From CAYLLT01 sp964591605 (GTDB lineage Bacteria > Planctomycetota > Phycisphaerae > UBA1845 > PWPN01), in contig CAZQEN010000317.1 of the NCBI GenBank assembly GCA_964591605.1, forward strand, positions 1 through 8,966: DNA of 8,966 nt, written 5' to 3'. Positions 1 to 5,944 of this stretch are shown here, piece by piece. Each line of letters starts with the position of its first letter. Positions within the stretch are counted from its first letter, which is position 1. The translations under genes and the position numbers were made by a program. The notes beneath the pieces are model-generated. The model saw only the letters and a program-made list of their open reading frames with translations, did not search any database and was not told the DNA's origin.

Positions 1-258
1 GAGTCGCTGGAACGTTACATCAAGCGGCTCGAGCAGCTCGAGGGGATCGCCTACAGCTTCGGGGGCGTCCGGCAGGCGTATGCGGTGCAGGCCGGCCGCG
101 AGATCCGCGTGATCGTCGATGCCGAGCAGGTGGATGACCACAACGCGGCGAAGACGGCGTACGAGATTGCCAAGAAGATCGAGCAGGAGATGACCTACCC
201 CGGCGAAGTGAAGGTAACGCTGATTCGGGAGCTGCGGGCGGTCGAGTTCGCGCGGTGA
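1..258 (+). CDS. rny: Ribonuclease Y, C-terminal fragment (5' end outside window)
   Basis: The frame is open from base 1 and gives 85 residues before TGA. The fragment matches the end of RNase Y: it begins ESLERYIKRLEQLE, continues with the AYAVQAGREIRVIVDAE segment, then EIAKKIEQEM, YPGEVKVTLIRE and RAVEFAR. This lies after the KH and HD domains of the family. RNase Y is a membrane-anchored endoribonuclease that starts mRNA decay in many bacteria, including planctomycetes and Firmicutes. The N-terminal membrane helix, coiled coil, KH and HD domains would lie upstream, so catalytic residues cannot be checked here. The stop overlaps the likely GTG start of the following glycosyltransferase by 4 bp (GTGA), which suggests co-transcription. 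The tail sequence is highly conserved, so the identification is firm. Confidence 0.93.
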   Translation, partial: ESLERYIKRLEQLEGIAYSFGGVRQAYAVQAGREIRVIVDAEQVDDHNAAKTAYEIAKKIEQEMTYPGEVKVTLIRELRAVEFAR

Positions 259-1076
259 CGATCGCTGGCAGAGACATGCCGCCACACGCGCCCGACATTT
301 CTATTGTGATTCCCACCTACCGGGAGGCGGAGAATCTGCGCCCGCTCATTCTGCGCACGGCGTCGGCGCTGCGGGAGGCGTGCGGTTCATATGAAGTGCT
401 GATCGTGGACGACGACAGCGGGGACGGCACGGACGCAATCGCCCGCGAGCTCGCGCGCGACCATCCGCTGCGGCTGATCGTGCGGACGAAGGACCGCGAT
501 CTGAGCCTGGCCGTCCTGGAAGGGCTCCGGCAGGCGCGGGGACGGTTCCTCGTGGTGATGGATGCGGACCTGAGTCATCCGCCCGAGCAGATCGGCGCCC
601 TGGTGGCGCCGCTGCGCGAGGGGCGTGCGGACTTCGTGATCGGGAGTCGATATGTGGCGGGAGGAAGTACGCACAACTGGGGCGGCGGGCGGCGGCTGAA
701 CAGTTACGTGGCCACGCTGCTGGCCCGGCCGCTGAGCCGCGGGCTTCGCGACGTGATGGCCGGCTTCTTTGCCCTGCCCCGCGAGACGTTCGCGCAGTGC
801 CGCGATCCGAATCCGATCGGCTACAAAATCGGGCTGGAACTGCTCTGGCGATGCGGCTGTTCGCGGCCGACGGAAGTGCCCATCCAGTTCCACGACCGGG
901 CGGGGGGCCGGAGCAAGCTGAATCTCGAACAGCAGGCCCGGTATCTGATGCACCTGAACCGGCTGTATCGCGACTATCGGCGCGGCTGGGGCCGGGTTCT
1001 GCGGCCGGTGATCGGGGCGATGCTCCTGGGCATTCGTCTGGCGCAGTCGGTGGTGTCGCGCGGGAAGCGGCGGTAA
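255..1076 (+). CDS. Family 2 glycosyltransferase, polyprenol-phosphate mannose synthase (DPM1)-like
   Basis: This 273-residue protein is a GT-A fold glycosyltransferase of the DPM1 type, which transfers a sugar from a nucleotide donor to polyprenyl phosphate at the membrane. Visible motifs, numbered from GTG, are SIVIPTYREAENL (16-28) for the nucleotide-binding strand, VDDDSGDGT (51-59), the metal-binding DAD in VMDADLSHPP (101-110), IGSRYV (129-134), VMAGFFALPR (167-176), and HDRAGGRSKL (213-222), which corresponds to the RxxGxSKL element of the family. There is no C-terminal multi-helix or GtrA-like domain, only a short apolar stretch near 249-263, so it is the single-domain form. The start is either GTG at 255, overlapping the rny stop, or ATG at 276 (residue 8). 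The conserved domain begins only at about residue 14, and neither start has a strong ribosome binding site. The family is clear, but donor and acceptor are inferred. Confidence 0.88.
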   Translation: MTIAGRDMPPHAPDISIVIPTYREAENLRPLILRTASALREACGSYEVLIVDDDSGDGTDAIARELARDHPLRLIVRTKDRDLSLAVLEGLRQARGRFLVVMDADLSHPPEQIGALVAPLREGRADFVIGSRYVAGGSTHNWGGGRRLNSYVATLLARPLSRGLRDVMAGFFALPRETFAQCRDPNPIGYKIGLELLWRCGCSRPTEVPIQFHDRAGGRSKLNLEQQARYLMHLNRLYRDYRRGWGRVLRPVIGAMLLGIRLAQSVVSRGKRR

Positions 1077-1144
1077 GCTCCTGAAGCGGCGGCGACCCAT
1101 CCACGTGTTTGCGATGCGGTTCATGTTGTCTGCATGGCTGAAAT

Positions 1145-1148
1145 GGAG
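1145..1148 (+). promoter_or_regulatory. Ribosome binding site that favours GTG 1155 as sulfatase start
   Basis: GGAG lies 6 bp before GTG 1155. Upstream in-frame ATGs at 1134 and 1143 lack such a site. Starting at 1155 also gives a standard signal peptide with a short charged N-region (M-R-S-N-H) rather than a seven-residue acidic extension. Confidence 0.55.
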
Positions 1149-1154
1149 ATTCCC

Positions 1155-2555
1155 GTGAGAAGCAATCACGTCCTGCTGATGGGCATCGTCGTTTTATCGG
1201 GGATCGCGGTCGGCGGGGTCGCAGCGGCCGAGTCGAGCCGTCTCTCCGGCGGACGGCGGCCCAACATCATCCTGATCGTGGCGGACGATCTGGGTTATGC
1301 CGACGTGGGATTCAACGGCTGCAGGGATATTCCCACGCCTCACATCGATTCGCTGGCCCGGCGGGGGGTGCGCATCACGAACGGCTACGTATCGTGCCCG
1401 GTGTGCAGTCCGACGCGGGCCGGGCTGATGACCGGACGATACCAGCAGCGCTTCGGACATGAGTTCAATACGGTCGAACCGGCGATCCGGAACCCGAAAA
1501 TGGGGCTTCCGCTCGACGAGCAGACGCTGCCGCAGTTGCTCAAGGCGGCGGGGTATCACACGGGCATGGTGGGCAAGTGGCACCTGGGCGGATCGGCCGG
1601 GCATCATCCGCAGGCGCGCGGGTTCGATCGCTTCTTCGGCTTCCTGGGCGGGGCGCATTCCTATATCGATGCGCGGGCCGAGCCGACGAACCTGATCTAT
1701 CGGGGCAGCGAGCCGGTGGATGAGAAGGCCCACCTGACCGAGGCCTTCCGCCGCGAGGCGATCGCATTCCTGGATGGACAGAAGAAGGACGAGCCGTACT
1801 TCCTGTATCTTCCCTTTAACGCGGTGCATGGTCCGCTGCAGGCGCCGCCGGAATACGCGGGTCGGTTCTCGGAGATTTCGGACGAGCGGCGGCGGATCTT
1901 CGCGGGGATGCTGGCGGGTCTGGATGAGGCGGTGGGGCGCGTGCTCGACAAGGTGCGGGAGCGGGGCGAGGAGGAGCGCACGCTCGTGTTCTTCATCAGC
2001 GACAACGGCGGTCCGACGCACGTGAACAGCTCGCGCAACGATCCACTGAGCGGCACCAAAGGACAGGTGTGGGAGGGCGGCATCCGGGTGCCGTTCGCGG
2101 TCGCGTGGCCGGGCGTGCTGCCAGCGGGGAAGGCGTACGATGAGCCGGTGATTTCCCTGGATATTCTGCCGACGTGCCTGGCGGTCGCGGCGGCCAGGGG
2201 GCCGGACAAGCCGCTCGACGGGGTCGATCTGATGCCGTTCCTGACCGGAGAGAAAAGCGGTTCGCCCCACGACGCGCTGTACTGGCGGTTCGGGCCGCAG
2301 TCGGCGATCCGGCGCGGCGACTGGAAGCTGGTGCGCATGGGGGAGGAGCCTGCGAAACTGTATGACCTCAAGCGGGACGTGTCGGAGCACCACGACGTGA
2401 GCGCTGAGCACCCCGAGCGGGTCCGCGAACTGGAGACCGCGTTCCAGGCATGGAACCGGCAACTCGCCGAGCCTCTCTGGAAGGGCCGGGTGGGCGTTCC
2501 AAGTACCCAAGCCATCCCCCCGCCGCGTCCAATGCGGTCGAATCGGGGGCGGTAA
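1155..2555 (+). CDS. Secreted sulfatase (arylsulfatase A / N-acetylgalactosamine-6-sulfatase-like, formylglycine type)
   Basis: This is a 466-residue type I sulfatase that hydrolyses sulfate esters, probably on polysaccharides. Numbered from GTG 1155, residues 1-26 form a Sec signal peptide (positive start, apolar VLLMGIVVLSGIAVGG, AAA cleavage region). The domain opens at RRPNIILIVADDLGY with metal ligands D44 and D45. Sulfatase signature 1 is CSPTRAG, with C84 as the residue oxidised to formylglycine. Signature 2 is GYHTGMVGKWHLG, with K141 and H143. H225 (NAVHGP), D283 and N284 (ISDNGG) and K302 (SGTKG) complete the active site. The C-terminal subdomain follows (RRGDWKLV, KLYDL). No key residue is missing and the length is normal. 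The last 15 or so residues are Pro/Arg-rich and probably unstructured. It is flanked by a 78-bp gap and a terminator, so it looks like a single-gene unit. A start at ATG 1134 is possible. The exact substrate cannot be told. Confidence 0.92.
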   Translation: MRSNHVLLMGIVVLSGIAVGGVAAAESSRLSGGRRPNIILIVADDLGYADVGFNGCRDIPTPHIDSLARRGVRITNGYVSCPVCSPTRAGLMTGRYQQRFGHEFNTVEPAIRNPKMGLPLDEQTLPQLLKAAGYHTGMVGKWHLGGSAGHHPQARGFDRFFGFLGGAHSYIDARAEPTNLIYRGSEPVDEKAHLTEAFRREAIAFLDGQKKDEPYFLYLPFNAVHGPLQAPPEYAGRFSEISDERRRIFAGMLAGLDEAVGRVLDKVRERGEEERTLVFFISDNGGPTHVNSSRNDPLSGTKGQVWEGGIRVPFAVAWPGVLPAGKAYDEPVISLDILPTCLAVAAARGPDKPLDGVDLMPFLTGEKSGSPHDALYWRFGPQSAIRRGDWKLVRMGEEPAKLYDLKRDVSEHHDVSAEHPERVRELETAFQAWNRQLAEPLWKGRVGVPSTQAIPPPRPMRSNRGR

Positions 2556-2563
2556 TCTGCGGC

Positions 2564-2581
2564 GCCCCGTTGGGGCTTTTT
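2564..2581 (+). terminator. Intrinsic terminator after the sulfatase
   Basis: GCCCC (2564-2568), loop GTT, and GGGGC (2572-2576) are followed directly by five T (2577-2581). It lies 8 bp after the sulfatase stop codon. This is a textbook rho-independent terminator and separates the sulfatase from the downstream redox operon. Confidence 0.85.
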
Positions 2582-2601
2582 GTGGTGGGTGGGCTCGTTG
2601 A

Positions 2602-2676
2602 CCCAGGGCGGCGCTCGCTGCGCTCGCTCTGCCTTGGGCTGGCTTGCTGGTGGGCCTTCGGCCCGCCCGCAATCTG
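2602..2676. repeat. Hairpin-rich intergenic repeat-like segment
   Basis: Two palindromes lie in tandem. Positions 2602-2638 form an imperfect one with arms CCCAGGGCGG and CTGCCTTGGG around a core containing CGCTCGCTGCGCTCGCT. Positions 2649-2667 form an 8-bp stem (GGTGGGCC / GGCCCGCC, one G-T pair) with a TTC loop. The word CCCGCAATCTG follows at 2666-2676 and recurs in inverted orientation inside the palindromic insert at 5815-5825. Neither hairpin is followed by a T-run, so they are not obvious terminators. The segment looks like a dispersed non-coding repeat, but copies elsewhere in the genome cannot be seen from here. Confidence 0.45.
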
Positions 2677-2692
2677 AGCCATAAGATCATTA

Positions 2693-2706
2693 TTGATAAG
2701 TATTTA
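2693..2706 (+). promoter_or_regulatory. Weak FNR/DNR-like site upstream of the redox operon
   Basis: TTGAT-AAGT-ATTTA matches the FNR-family consensus TTGAT-N4-ATCAA at 8 of 10 positions, with a perfect left half and a poor right half. It is centred about 95 bp before the predicted transcription start, further than the usual -41.5 position, and lies in the most AT-rich part of the window. It is listed only because an anaerobic or nitrogen-oxide regulator would fit the genes downstream. A chance match in AT-rich DNA is quite possible. Confidence 0.2.
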
Positions 2707-2759
2707 CCAGGACGAGCGTTGGGCGACCATATTCTGAAGGGGAAAATGGCATTCGGGGC

Positions 2760-2788
2760 TTGCCAGGCGGGAAAAGTCGGTGTATATT
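2760..2788 (+). promoter_or_regulatory. Sigma-70-type promoter of the NnrS-like/oxidoreductase operon
   Basis: The -35 box is TTGCCA (2760-2765) and the -10 box is TATATT (2783-2788), with a 17-bp spacer. Each hexamer differs from consensus at one position. The predicted start of transcription is near 2795, giving a leader of about 40 nt before ATG 2835. The TTG of the -35 box is in frame with the gene downstream and could be mistaken for its start codon. Confidence 0.6.
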
Positions 2789-2821
2789 ATGGATGTCTAG
2801 ATCCAGATATCCTTTATGCAT

Positions 2822-2826
2822 GAGGG
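2822..2826 (+). promoter_or_regulatory. Ribosome binding site supporting ATG 2835
   Basis: GAGGG lies 8 bp before ATG 2835. Other in-frame ATGs are at 2820 (inside the leader) and 2856. The one at 2856 has only a weaker GGTGGG at 2841-2846. Confidence 0.5.
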
Positions 2827-2834
2827 ATGACGCG

Positions 2835-4691
2835 ATGGGTGGTGGGACGACGAGGATGGCGGGCATTTCGCTGGAAAGCATGGTTCCCGACGTACTGACC
2901 CGGTATCCGCAGGTGCGGCCGGTTCTGGACCGCTATGGCCTTCACGGGTGCGGAGGTCGGCTGGGGCCGGTGGAGACGCTGGAGTTCTTTGCCCGGGCGC
3001 ATGGGGTTGATGAGGACCGTCTGCTCGCGGAGATTCGGCAGGCGGCGACGGTCTCACTTCCCATCGCATCGACGGGGGCGGAGTTGTCCCTGCCGCGGCT
3101 TGAAGACTCGATCTATCGACGGTTTTTCGAGGCGGGAATCGCGCTCATCCTGACGGCCGGGGCAACCTGGGGTGCGCTGCTGCTCTGGAAGATCGGCCTG
3201 GCGGGCAAGTTCACGGGTGTTTCGATTCATGAGGTGAACGCGCACGGGCACGCGCAGATCTTCGGGTGGGTCGGGCTGTTCATCATGGGCTTTGCTTATC
3301 AGGCGTTCCCGCGGATCTGGCACACGCGGCTGGCGGCGCCGCGGCTGGCGGTGGCGACGTTCGTGACGATGGTGGTGGGGATGATCGTGGCCTCGGTGGC
3401 CATGACGCAGGCGGGGCGGGCGTGGGCGGCGCCGCTGGCGCTGGCCGGCGGTCTGCTCGAGCTTGCGGCCATCGCGGCGTTCGTCGGACAGATCCTGACG
3501 ACCTTTCGGCGCAGTGAGGCGCGCCTGGAGCCGTACGTGGGGTTCGTGACAGCGGCGCTCATGTGGTTTGTCGCGATGAGCGCGATGAGCACCTGGCACA
3601 CATGGACTACGATGACGGCCGGCTCGAAGGAAGCGCTGCTCTTCTACGTGAAGGCGTATCAGGCGCCGCTGCGCGATCTGCAGATCCATGGGCTGGCGCT
3701 GTTCATGATCCTGGGGGTGTGTCTGCGGATGCTGCCGGGGCTGTTTAACGTGCCGAAGGTGCCGGAGCGGCGGGCCTGGCGGGCCCTGGCGGTGCTGACG
3801 GTGGGTCTGCTGGGCGAGGTGGGTCTGTTTGTCGCCTACGCATGGACGGGCAATCATGTGATGGCGGCCTTCCTCATGATTCCGTGGCTCCTGCTGGCGG
3901 CGGGCATCGTGATGGTCGCCTGGCCATGGCGTTTGTGGCGGCCGATGCCGGTGGCCGACCGCTCGGCGAAGTTTGTGCGGGCGGGGTACGGCTGGCTGGC
4001 GATCTCGATGATCATGCTGCTGCTGCTGCCGGTGTATCAATGGGTGAGCGGCATTCCGTTCAGCCATGCGTATTACGGGGCGATCCGGCACGCGATCACC
4101 GTGGGGTTCATCTCGATGATGATCATGGGATTCGCGGCCAAGGTGGTGCCGACGCTCAACGGGCGCGATCCCCGGCAGCTCACGGAGCTGTGGGGGCCGT
4201 TTGTGCTGGTGAACCTCGGCTGTTTCCTGCGGTGCTCGATGCAGACGCTGACCGACTGGCATCCGGGTTTCTTTGCCCTGGTGGGCGTCAGCGGTACACT
4301 GGAGGTCACCGGGCTGGCGTGGTGGGGAATCGGGCTGATTCGGATCATGGTTGCGGGGAAGCGCGAGCAGCGTGCGCTCGGGCTCGCCGAATCGCCGTCG
4401 GGTCCTGTCCCGGCCCGGATCGAGGCGGAACACCGGGTGTACGACGTGCTGACATGGTTTCCGGCGACGCTGGAGGTGTTCAACCGCTACGGGTTCACGC
4501 TGCTGAACAACCCGTGGCTGCGGCGGACGCTGGCGCGGCAGGTGAGCGTGCGGCAGGCGGCGATGCTGCGAAGCGTCGATCTGGAGGCGCTGCTGGAGGA
4601 TCTGAGGGCGGCAGCGCAGACTTCGAGTTGCACGAGCCGGTGCGACGGCTGCGGGAGCGATCACGCGGCGGCGCCGGCGGTGGTTCATTAG
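2835..4691 (+). CDS. NnrS-like 12-helix membrane protein with N- and C-terminal DUF1858/ScdA-N-like domains
   Basis: This 618-residue protein has three parts. Residues 10-70 resemble DUF1858/ScdA-N domains, with VLDRYGLHGCGGRLG (C39) and FFARAHGVDEDRLLAEI. Residues 98-503 form about 12 apolar helices of the NnrS type: NAHGHAQIFGWVGLFIMGFAY with H137 and H139, LQIHGLALFMILGV with H285, and RHAITVGFISMMIMGFAAKV with H419 followed by the NGRDP loop. H132, H341 and H411 are further candidate metal ligands. Residues 535-593 form a second DUF1858-like domain (VYDVLTWFPATLEVFNRYGF), and the tail carries C599, C603, C606 and H610. NnrS proteins are haem- and copper-containing membrane proteins tied to nitric oxide stress. 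ScdA-N domains occur in iron-sulfur repair proteins that respond to NO. The gene has its own promoter and leads the operon, with the next gene 9 bp on. The precise role is not known. An NO-protective or electron-transfer role is inferred. Confidence 0.82.
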   Translation: MGGGTTRMAGISLESMVPDVLTRYPQVRPVLDRYGLHGCGGRLGPVETLEFFARAHGVDEDRLLAEIRQAATVSLPIASTGAELSLPRLEDSIYRRFFEAGIALILTAGATWGALLLWKIGLAGKFTGVSIHEVNAHGHAQIFGWVGLFIMGFAYQAFPRIWHTRLAAPRLAVATFVTMVVGMIVASVAMTQAGRAWAAPLALAGGLLELAAIAAFVGQILTTFRRSEARLEPYVGFVTAALMWFVAMSAMSTWHTWTTMTAGSKEALLFYVKAYQAPLRDLQIHGLALFMILGVCLRMLPGLFNVPKVPERRAWRALAVLTVGLLGEVGLFVAYAWTGNHVMAAFLMIPWLLLAAGIVMVAWPWRLWRPMPVADRSAKFVRAGYGWLAISMIMLLLLPVYQWVSGIPFSHAYYGAIRHAITVGFISMMIMGFAAKVVPTLNGRDPRQLTELWGPFVLVNLGCFLRCSMQTLTDWHPGFFALVGVSGTLEVTGLAWWGIGLIRIMVAGKREQRALGLAESPSGPVPARIEAEHRVYDVLTWFPATLEVFNRYGFTLLNNPWLRRTLARQVSVRQAAMLRSVDLEALLEDLRAAAQTSSCTSRCDGCGSDHAAAPAVVH

Positions 4692-4700
4692 ACACGGGCC

Positions 4701-5750
4701 ATGCGGATGTCTCGTGAGACCCTTCGGGCGACCGGGTGGGCCAGCGCGATCACGGCCGTCCTGGCGCTGTTGATCGTTCTTGGTTCGCGCACGCTGGCGC
4801 ATTTCGACGCGGCGCTGGTGGCGTACACATTCGCCACGCTGTTCGCTGCGTTCGGAATTGCCTACCGTTACGCGATGTGGCTTCAGCGGCCGCCGACGCG
4901 GATGTACTGGCGTCGCGGCTGGCAGGTGTTTCTGCGCAAAGGGGACATCGGGCGGCACCTGGCGGGGCTGGCGGGTCGGATGGTCTCGCTGATCGCGCTC
5001 AACAACTTCATCTGGCGGCGCGGTCGCATCCGCTGGGCGGCGCACTGGCTGATCATGTGGGGCTGCGTCATTGCCGCGGCGATCACGTTCCCGCTGGTGT
5101 TCGGCTGGATCCACTTTCAGACGCTGCCGGACGATCTGGAGTGGTACCGTGTCTACGTGTTCGGATTCCCCACGTTCGCGTTTCCGATTCACTCGTGGCT
5201 GGGGTTTGTGGTTTTTCACGGGCTGGTGTGGGCGTCGATCCTGGTGATCGCGGGCATCATGCTGGCGATGCGGCGGCGGATGCGGGACCACGGGGCGGCG
5301 GCCCTGCAGCAATTCGGCGAGGACTTTCTGCCGCTGATCCTGCTGTTTTCGATCAGCATCACCGGGCTGATGCTGACGGCGAGCTACACGTGGCTGAAGG
5401 GGTACGGCTACGATTTTCTCGCGCTGCTGCACGCGATCACGGTGATTTTCACGCTGCTGTGGCTGCCGTTCGGGAAGTTCTTCCACATCTTCCAGCGGCC
5501 GGCGCAGATCGGGGTGTCGTTCTACAAGAGCGTGGGGGCGCGGCAGGAGCAGGCAGCGTGCCGGCGGTGCGGCGATGCGTTCGCGTCGCGCATGCAGGTG
5601 GAGGATCTGATCACGGTGGAGCGGCAACTCGGGTACCGATATGAGACGCCCGGGCTGGAGGCGCCGCATTACCAATGGATCTGCCCGCGGTGCCGGCGGG
5701 CGATGCTGGCGATCGCGCAGGGCATGATCGTGGACGCCAGCAGGCGATGA
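4701..5750 (+). CDS. NarI/DsrM-like cytochrome b-type membrane subunit with C-terminal double-CxxC domain
   Basis: This 349-residue protein has about six membrane helices (near residues 12-31, 38-60, 113-135, 164-189, 207-228 and 240-262). Helix-borne histidines H115 (AAHWLIMWG), H164, H173 (VFHGLVW), H244 (LLHAITVIF) and H262 (LPFGKFFHIF) could ligate haem b. The LPFGKxFH element resembles the end of NarI, DsrM and HdrE-type cytochrome b subunits. After the last helix a soluble tail carries C287-x2-C290 and C328-x2-C331, a zinc-ribbon or rubredoxin-like spacing unusual for NarI. It probably takes electrons from quinol and passes them to the Fe-S and molybdenum subunits encoded downstream. 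ATG 4701 lies 9 bp after the previous stop, and ATG 4707 is an alternative. The last 18 codons are duplicated downstream. The fold assignment is by pattern, and automatic pipelines may mislabel it as a transporter. Confidence 0.68.
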   Translation: MRMSRETLRATGWASAITAVLALLIVLGSRTLAHFDAALVAYTFATLFAAFGIAYRYAMWLQRPPTRMYWRRGWQVFLRKGDIGRHLAGLAGRMVSLIALNNFIWRRGRIRWAAHWLIMWGCVIAAAITFPLVFGWIHFQTLPDDLEWYRVYVFGFPTFAFPIHSWLGFVVFHGLVWASILVIAGIMLAMRRRMRDHGAAALQQFGEDFLPLILLFSISITGLMLTASYTWLKGYGYDFLALLHAITVIFTLLWLPFGKFFHIFQRPAQIGVSFYKSVGARQEQAACRRCGDAFASRMQVEDLITVERQLGYRYETPGLEAPHYQWICPRCRRAMLAIAQGMIVDASRR

Positions 5751-5768
5751 GAGCGATGGCTGAATGAG
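5692..5768 (+). repeat. 77-bp direct repeat, copy 1 (end of NarI-like gene plus spacer)
   Basis: This copy covers the last 18-19 codons of the NarI-like gene, its TGA stop (5748-5750), the short spacer and an ATGAG matching the start of the next gene. It is repeated at 5868-5944 with an offset of 176 bp and four mismatches (5717, 5723, 5757 and 5759 against 5893, 5899, 5933 and 5935). Confidence 0.95.
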
Positions 5769-5867
5769 AGTCGGTCCCCCACCCCGCGCTTCGCGACGGG
5801 GTGGGGCACCCGCGCAGATTGCGGGGACCTGCTCGCACGGGCAGCGAGTACGCTGCCCATGCCACCC
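5769..5867. mobile_element. 99-bp palindromic insert between the direct repeats (REP/MITE-like, non-coding)
   Basis: The insert is made of inverted repeats. The first is a perfect 10-bp stem CCCCACCCCG (5777-5786) / CGGGGTGGGG (5797-5806) with a CG-rich inner loop. An outer pair GGTCCCC (5773-5779) / GGGGACC (5823-5829) encloses it, partly competing for the same bases. A 12-bp stem GCACGGGCAGCG (5835-5846) / CGCTGCCCATGC (5851-5862) has one mismatch and an AGTA loop. No transposase frame is present, so any movement would be in trans. No T-run follows the hairpins, so they are not classical terminators. The insert may nevertheless act as an mRNA stability or processing element inside the operon. 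Calling it mobile is an inference from the flanking duplication. Confidence 0.5.
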
Positions 5868-5944
5868 GCCGGCGGGCGATGCTGGCGATCGCACAGGGGA
5901 TGATCGTGGACGCCAGCAGGCGATGAGAGCGAAGTCTGAATGAG
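5868..5944 (+). repeat. 77-bp direct repeat, copy 2 (includes real start codon of the oxidoreductase gene)
   Basis: This copy is 73/77 identical to 5692-5768. It ends with the ATGAG that starts the molybdopterin oxidoreductase gene at 5940, and it still encodes the last 18 residues of the NarI-like protein plus its stop (5924-5926), now without a gene in front. The junction here probably preserves the original gene spacing of 13 bp. Confidence 0.95.

Noticed and set aside
1077..1154. A promoter for the sulfatase in the gap after the glycosyltransferase.
   Set aside because: No hexamer pair close to a known consensus with proper spacing was visible. A promoter may exist, but I cannot support one.
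387..1169. Minus-strand open frames opposite the glycosyltransferase.
   Set aside because: They are shadows of a gene with intact GT2 motifs, and their translations are low-complexity A/R/P/H-rich sequence.
2450..2677. A 75-codon plus-strand frame (and a minus-strand one) spanning the sulfatase end and its terminator.
   Set aside because: It overlaps the sulfatase in another frame, runs through a terminator and hairpins, and shows no ribosome binding site or family resemblance.
2760..2834. TTG 2760 as the start of the NnrS-like protein, adding 25 residues.
   Set aside because: The TTG is the first half of a good -35 box, the added residues show no domain character, and ATG 2835 has a well-placed GAGGG.
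5777..5806. The strong GC hairpin as a rho-independent terminator inside the operon.
   Set aside because: The stem is followed by CACCCGCGC, not a T-run, so it does not meet the pattern of an intrinsic terminator.
5692..5944. A CRISPR array or an insertion sequence carrying its own transposase.
   Set aside because: There are only two repeat units of 77 bp, one derived from a coding sequence, and the 99-bp spacer has no transposase frame.
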